DNA of 64,000 nt, from the NCBI RefSeq assembly GCF_937936315.1, contig NZ_CALGWU010000056.1:123038-187037 (forward strand), read 5' to 3'. Below the pieces are notes generated by a model. That model was not told the DNA's origin. It was given only the letters and a program-made list of their open reading frames with translations, and searched no databases. Position numbers and translations under genes: made by a program. The stretch is from an uncultured Capnocytophaga sp. Its GTDB lineage: Bacteria > Bacteroidota > Bacteroidia > Flavobacteriales > Flavobacteriaceae. Each line of letters begins with the position of its first letter. The stretch's first letter is position 1. Below, one piece after another: positions 61,420 through 64,000 of this stretch.

Positions 61420-62244
61420 ATGAATAACAACATTATAACTTTACTATTAGTAGCTATGGCAGTGATACACTCAGCAAAAGCACAACAAACAGAAGACCTT
61501 ACCTTACAAGGGGCTAAAGGTAAATTAGCAGCCACCCTGCAAATGCCTAAGATAGAGAAAGGCAAAGAGGTGCGAATGGTGATTATCTGTCACGGCTTTG
61601 GTTCTAATAAAGACAGACCCCTATTGCGCACTATCGCCGACAAACTGCAAGAGGGAGGTATCGCCAGTATCCGTTTCGATTTCAACGGCTGTGGCAAAAG
61701 CGAAGGTCGTTTTCAAGATATGACCGTACTCAACGAAATTGAAGACGCTAAAAAAGTTATCGCCTACGCCCAAAAACTCCCTTGGGTGAGTGGCATCAGT
61801 ATCGTAGGACATTCACAAGGGGGTGTAGTTGCTTCGATGGTAGCCGGTCAGCTGAAAAAAACTATCAAAAGCGTAGCTCTTTGTGCCCCTGCAGCAGTAT
61901 TGCGCGACGATGCGCTACGTGGCACCACACAAGGCGCTACTTACGACCCTCATCATATCCCTGAATATATCGATCTCCCCCGAGGATTGCGTATGGGGCA
62001 CGACTATATCGCCACAGCTCAAACGCTCCCTATTTACGAAATTGCCAAAGAGTACAAAGGACCTGCCCTTGTTATTCACGGCACTTGGGATGTGGTAGTC
62101 CCCTATACCTATGGCGAGCGCTACCACCAAGGGTACAAGAACAGTCGATTAATACTCCTTCCCCAAGTAGACCACAGCTTTACTTCTGAAGAAGCCCGCA
62201 TCAAAGCTGCTACCGAAATTACAGAGTTTATAAAAAAATATTAG
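61420..62244 (+). CDS. Alpha/beta hydrolase, exported
   Basis: A 274-residue protein with signal peptide (AMAVIHSAKAQ); the ATG at 61420 (MNNNIITLLLV) is chosen because an ATG at 61414 or TTG at 61399 adds only a few residues. The alpha/beta-hydrolase core shows HGFGSNKDRPLL (oxyanion His-Gly), nucleophile Ser in GHSQGGVVASM, Asp in HGTWDVVVPYTYGE and catalytic His in VDHSFTSEEA. The EGRFQDMTVLNEIEDA segment is typical of serine-aminopeptidase/YtxM-like hydrolases. The substrate is unknown. Confidence 0.88.
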   Translation: MNNNIITLLLVAMAVIHSAKAQQTEDLTLQGAKGKLAATLQMPKIEKGKEVRMVIICHGFGSNKDRPLLRTIADKLQEGGIASIRFDFNGCGKSEGRFQDMTVLNEIEDAKKVIAYAQKLPWVSGISIVGHSQGGVVASMVAGQLKKTIKSVALCAPAAVLRDDALRGTTQGATYDPHHIPEYIDLPRGLRMGHDYIATAQTLPIYEIAKEYKGPALVIHGTWDVVVPYTYGERYHQGYKNSRLILLPQVDHSFTSEEARIKAATEITEFIKKY

Positions 62245-62258
62245 AAAGAACTTTAGCT

Positions 62259-63257
62259 ATGTTTTTTAAAAATATTTTAGAAAAAATATCCAATTTGTTG
62301 GGTATGAACACGCCTAAAAAGAAACCTACCTCCTGCTGGGTCTTTTACGCCAAAGAAGAATGCATCGGAGGCAGTCCCTATCCTTTGGAAGACTTCCAAA
62401 AAATAATGAATAACTATACCCAACTAAACGACCATAATACCGAACTGCTACTTGGGACAATCCGTGAAAAGGATACCTCAGGGATGATTTCTATTTGTTT
62501 GGAGGAGAGCAGTTTTCTCGTAGAAAGTTACGCTTGTTTTATCCCTCAAAGCATTATATTTGAAGATATTAACGAAAATGTACGCTATGCTATCTGTCGT
62601 GTTAAGGACAAATGCGAGTGGGTGCGATATGCCTATTTTATCTCTGACAAAAAAGGTCATAGATCGTATGATTATATAGGAAAAAACGATCCTGTAACCG
62701 ATAGCAGCACCATCGAACGACTCAAAAAACGCCTTGCTGTTTATGTAGATTTACAAATCGCCTTATTGAAAAAGCAAGAGGGCAAAGGAGAAATAGCTCC
62801 TCAAAACATTCAAATATCCAAAAAGTTCCAGAAAGAATGGCTGTCATTGGCAGACTTACTCTCCATTCCCTCTCGCGCTGCCAATAGAATCTGTATGAGT
62901 GTATTAGGCGAAGAAGATCTACCCGATGCTTTCCTTTCCGAGATGATAGCCTCAAACTACTTGCAGGTAATTGATTGGAAAACAGAAGCAGAAGATGTCG
63001 TCTATAACTACAATCTGCTAAGTAAACAGCTAAAAGGCAAAGAAATAGACTTGGAAATAGACAACAACACGCCTCCCGATGAGGTGTTTCAGCTCTTGGC
63101 AGCAAAAAGTGAATTTGCTTTTTATCAAATAGATATAGGAGGCGATAGTTATATCATAGGGCTTTGTCCAAAAGAAAATGCAGAAGCTGCGCAGCGTCAG
63201 TATAGCGTATTGTTTTCGATGTTAGAGGATGAAGCAAGTGTTATATTTATATCTTAA
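62259..63257 (+). CDS. Protein of unknown function, 332 residues
   Basis: A soluble acidic protein. The N-terminal part contains YAICRVKDKCEWVRYAYFIS; the middle-to-C-terminal part (LSLADLLSIPSRAANRICMS; SEMIASNYLQVIDWKTEAED) resembles DUF6630-like proteins, though this is from memory. The N-terminal ~60 residues begin MFFKNILEKISNLLG, a helix that may be amphipathic. It is 14 bp downstream of the hydrolase gene and is closed by a strong terminator. Its neighbours give no functional clue. Confidence 0.55.
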   Translation: MFFKNILEKISNLLGMNTPKKKPTSCWVFYAKEECIGGSPYPLEDFQKIMNNYTQLNDHNTELLLGTIREKDTSGMISICLEESSFLVESYACFIPQSIIFEDINENVRYAICRVKDKCEWVRYAYFISDKKGHRSYDYIGKNDPVTDSSTIERLKKRLAVYVDLQIALLKKQEGKGEIAPQNIQISKKFQKEWLSLADLLSIPSRAANRICMSVLGEEDLPDAFLSEMIASNYLQVIDWKTEAEDVVYNYNLLSKQLKGKEIDLEIDNNTPPDEVFQLLAAKSEFAFYQIDIGGDSYIIGLCPKENAEAAQRQYSVLFSMLEDEASVIFIS

Positions 63258-63289
63258 CAAAACGATAGTTTATAAAAATGCAAAATAGT

Positions 63290-63331
63290 AAATCCCCACT
63301 TGTAGAACAACTTATCAGTGGGGATTTTTTT
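63290..63331 (+). terminator. Terminator after the unknown protein
   Basis: AAATCCCCACT (63290-63300) and its complement (63317-63327) form an 11-bp stem with a 16-nt loop and a T-run. Confidence 0.85.
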
Positions 63332-63392
63332 ATAATTTACATATTTACTAATTATTCGTACTTTTGTCCTTTCAATAAACTACTTTTCTAAA

Positions 63393-63887
63393 ATGAACAC
63401 CTTCGCAGCCTTAGACTTTGAAACCGCTAATCAATACCGCAGCAGTGTTTGCAGTATCGGACTCGTTTTTGTAGAAAACAACGAGATTGTCGATACTTAT
63501 TACCAACTGATAAAACCAGCTCCTAACTATTATTCCCCTTTCTGTACCCAAGTACACGGACTTTCGCAGTACGACACCGAAAAGGCTCCTCTCTTCCCTG
63601 AAGTATGGAAAGAAATACTACCAAAAATAAAAGATTTACCCCTTGTAGCTCACAATAGTATGTTTGATGAAGGCTGTTTGCGGGAAGTATTAGCTTATTA
63701 CGCGCTCCCACAGCACACCAATCCTTTCTTTTGCACTTTGAGAGCAGCGCGCAAGAGCCTCCCACAGCTTGTGAATCATAAGTTAGACACTGTATCCGCT
63801 TATTTTGGCTTTGAACTCAAGCAACATCACCACGCCTTAGCCGATGCCGAGGCTTGCGCACATATTGCTTTAGAACTTTTCAAGTGA
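63393..63887 (+). CDS. DnaQ-like DEDDh 3'-5' exonuclease
   Basis: A 164-residue single-domain exonuclease of the DnaQ/RNase T superfamily. The DEDDh residues are visible: ExoI DFET (Asp8, Glu10), ExoII in LVAHNSMFDEG (Asp near residue 91) and ExoIII HHALADAEA (His and Asp near 147-152). It lacks the PHP or polymerase domains, so it is either a stand-alone epsilon-type proofreader homologue or a nucleic-acid trimming enzyme. A YjbR-like gene starts about 60 bp downstream; both would be DNA-associated. Confidence 0.85.
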   Translation: MNTFAALDFETANQYRSSVCSIGLVFVENNEIVDTYYQLIKPAPNYYSPFCTQVHGLSQYDTEKAPLFPEVWKEILPKIKDLPLVAHNSMFDEGCLREVLAYYALPQHTNPFFCTLRAARKSLPQLVNHKLDTVSAYFGFELKQHHHALADAEACAHIALELFK

Positions 63888-63945
63888 GATTTTGCCATTA
63901 CGATTAAAACATTATAAACCTTAAACTGCCCGTGGGGCTCACACT

Positions 63946-64000
63946 ATGAATATAGAAGAATTTAGAGACTTTTGCCTATCCCTGCCTGATACGTATGAGA
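63946..64000 (+). CDS. MmcQ/YjbR-family protein, 5' end only
   Basis: The first 18 codons read MNIEEFRDFCLSLPDTYE, which matches the start of MmcQ/YjbR-family DNA-binding proteins (MxxEExRxxCLSLPxxxE). The gene runs past the window edge. A GTGGGGCTCACAC motif precedes it. Confidence 0.6.
   Translation, partial: MNIEEFRDFCLSLPDTYE

Overview
The window looks like a chromosomal segment of a low-GC Bacteroidota in the flavobacterial branch, most plausibly a Capnocytophaga-like organism. The genus is an inference. The evidence is a SusC/SusD polysaccharide locus, lipoprotein-rich glycosidases, DarA/DarB-type resorcinol genes, and promoters that nearly all fit the Bacteroidota pattern TTG-N17-20-TAnnTTTG with almost no Shine-Dalgarno sequences. 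I see no phage, integrase, intact insertion sequence or CRISPR array.

Layout. 0-2.1 kb: an ABC ATPase and a beta-ketoacyl-ACP synthase, probably the tail of a cluster that starts upstream. 2.2-14.5 kb: a starch/alpha-glucan locus (GH97, SusC, SusD, SusE) followed by an alpha-amylase gene reduced to its two ends, then a large GH2 beta-galactosidase. 14.6-22.6 kb (minus): a five-gene operon of HEAT membrane protein, GT2 synthase, TPR-beta-barrel protein, DUF4838 protein and DUF1573 lipoprotein, read here as a candidate synthase-dependent exopolysaccharide machine. 22.9-27.7 kb: a 1000-residue TPR protein and an outer-membrane barrel. 28.3-30.6 kb: GH3 beta-glucosidase. 31-32.8 kb: tRNA-Thr-Tyr-Gly-Thr, tuf and tRNA-Trp, with the usual secE-nusG neighbours missing. 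32.9-40.2 kb: an unknown secreted protein and housekeeping genes (Mrp, NifU-type Fe-S protein, pdxJ, fbp, tRNA-Phe, HMG-CoA reductase).

40.2-44.7 kb (minus): a compact dialkylresorcinol/aryl-polyene-type lipid cluster (ACP, acyltransferase, DarA, DarB, two hotdog dehydratases, one unknown protein). 44.8-46.5 kb: glnS. 46.5-50.2 kb: a region of gene decay (flavodoxin-fold oxidoreductase, SDR and possible regulator remnants) around tandem GH16 genes and a c-type cytochrome. 50.2-56 kb: small proteins of unknown function, two DUF4303-like, resembling an accessory or immunity-type island. 56-58 kb: a Crp/Fnr regulator whose two downstream promoters share a 16-bp palindrome. 58-64 kb: Na+/H+ antiporter, two hydrolases, a Rossmann protein, an unknown protein, a DEDDh exonuclease and the start of a YjbR-like gene.

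The most notable items are the internally deleted amylase remnant, a perfect 40-bp-arm inverted repeat covering the stop codons of two convergent genes, the paired palindromes downstream of the Crp/Fnr gene, the putative exopolysaccharide operon, heptanucleotide arrays just upstream of three start codons, and a nine-copy 9-bp minisatellite in front of the tRNA-tuf operon.
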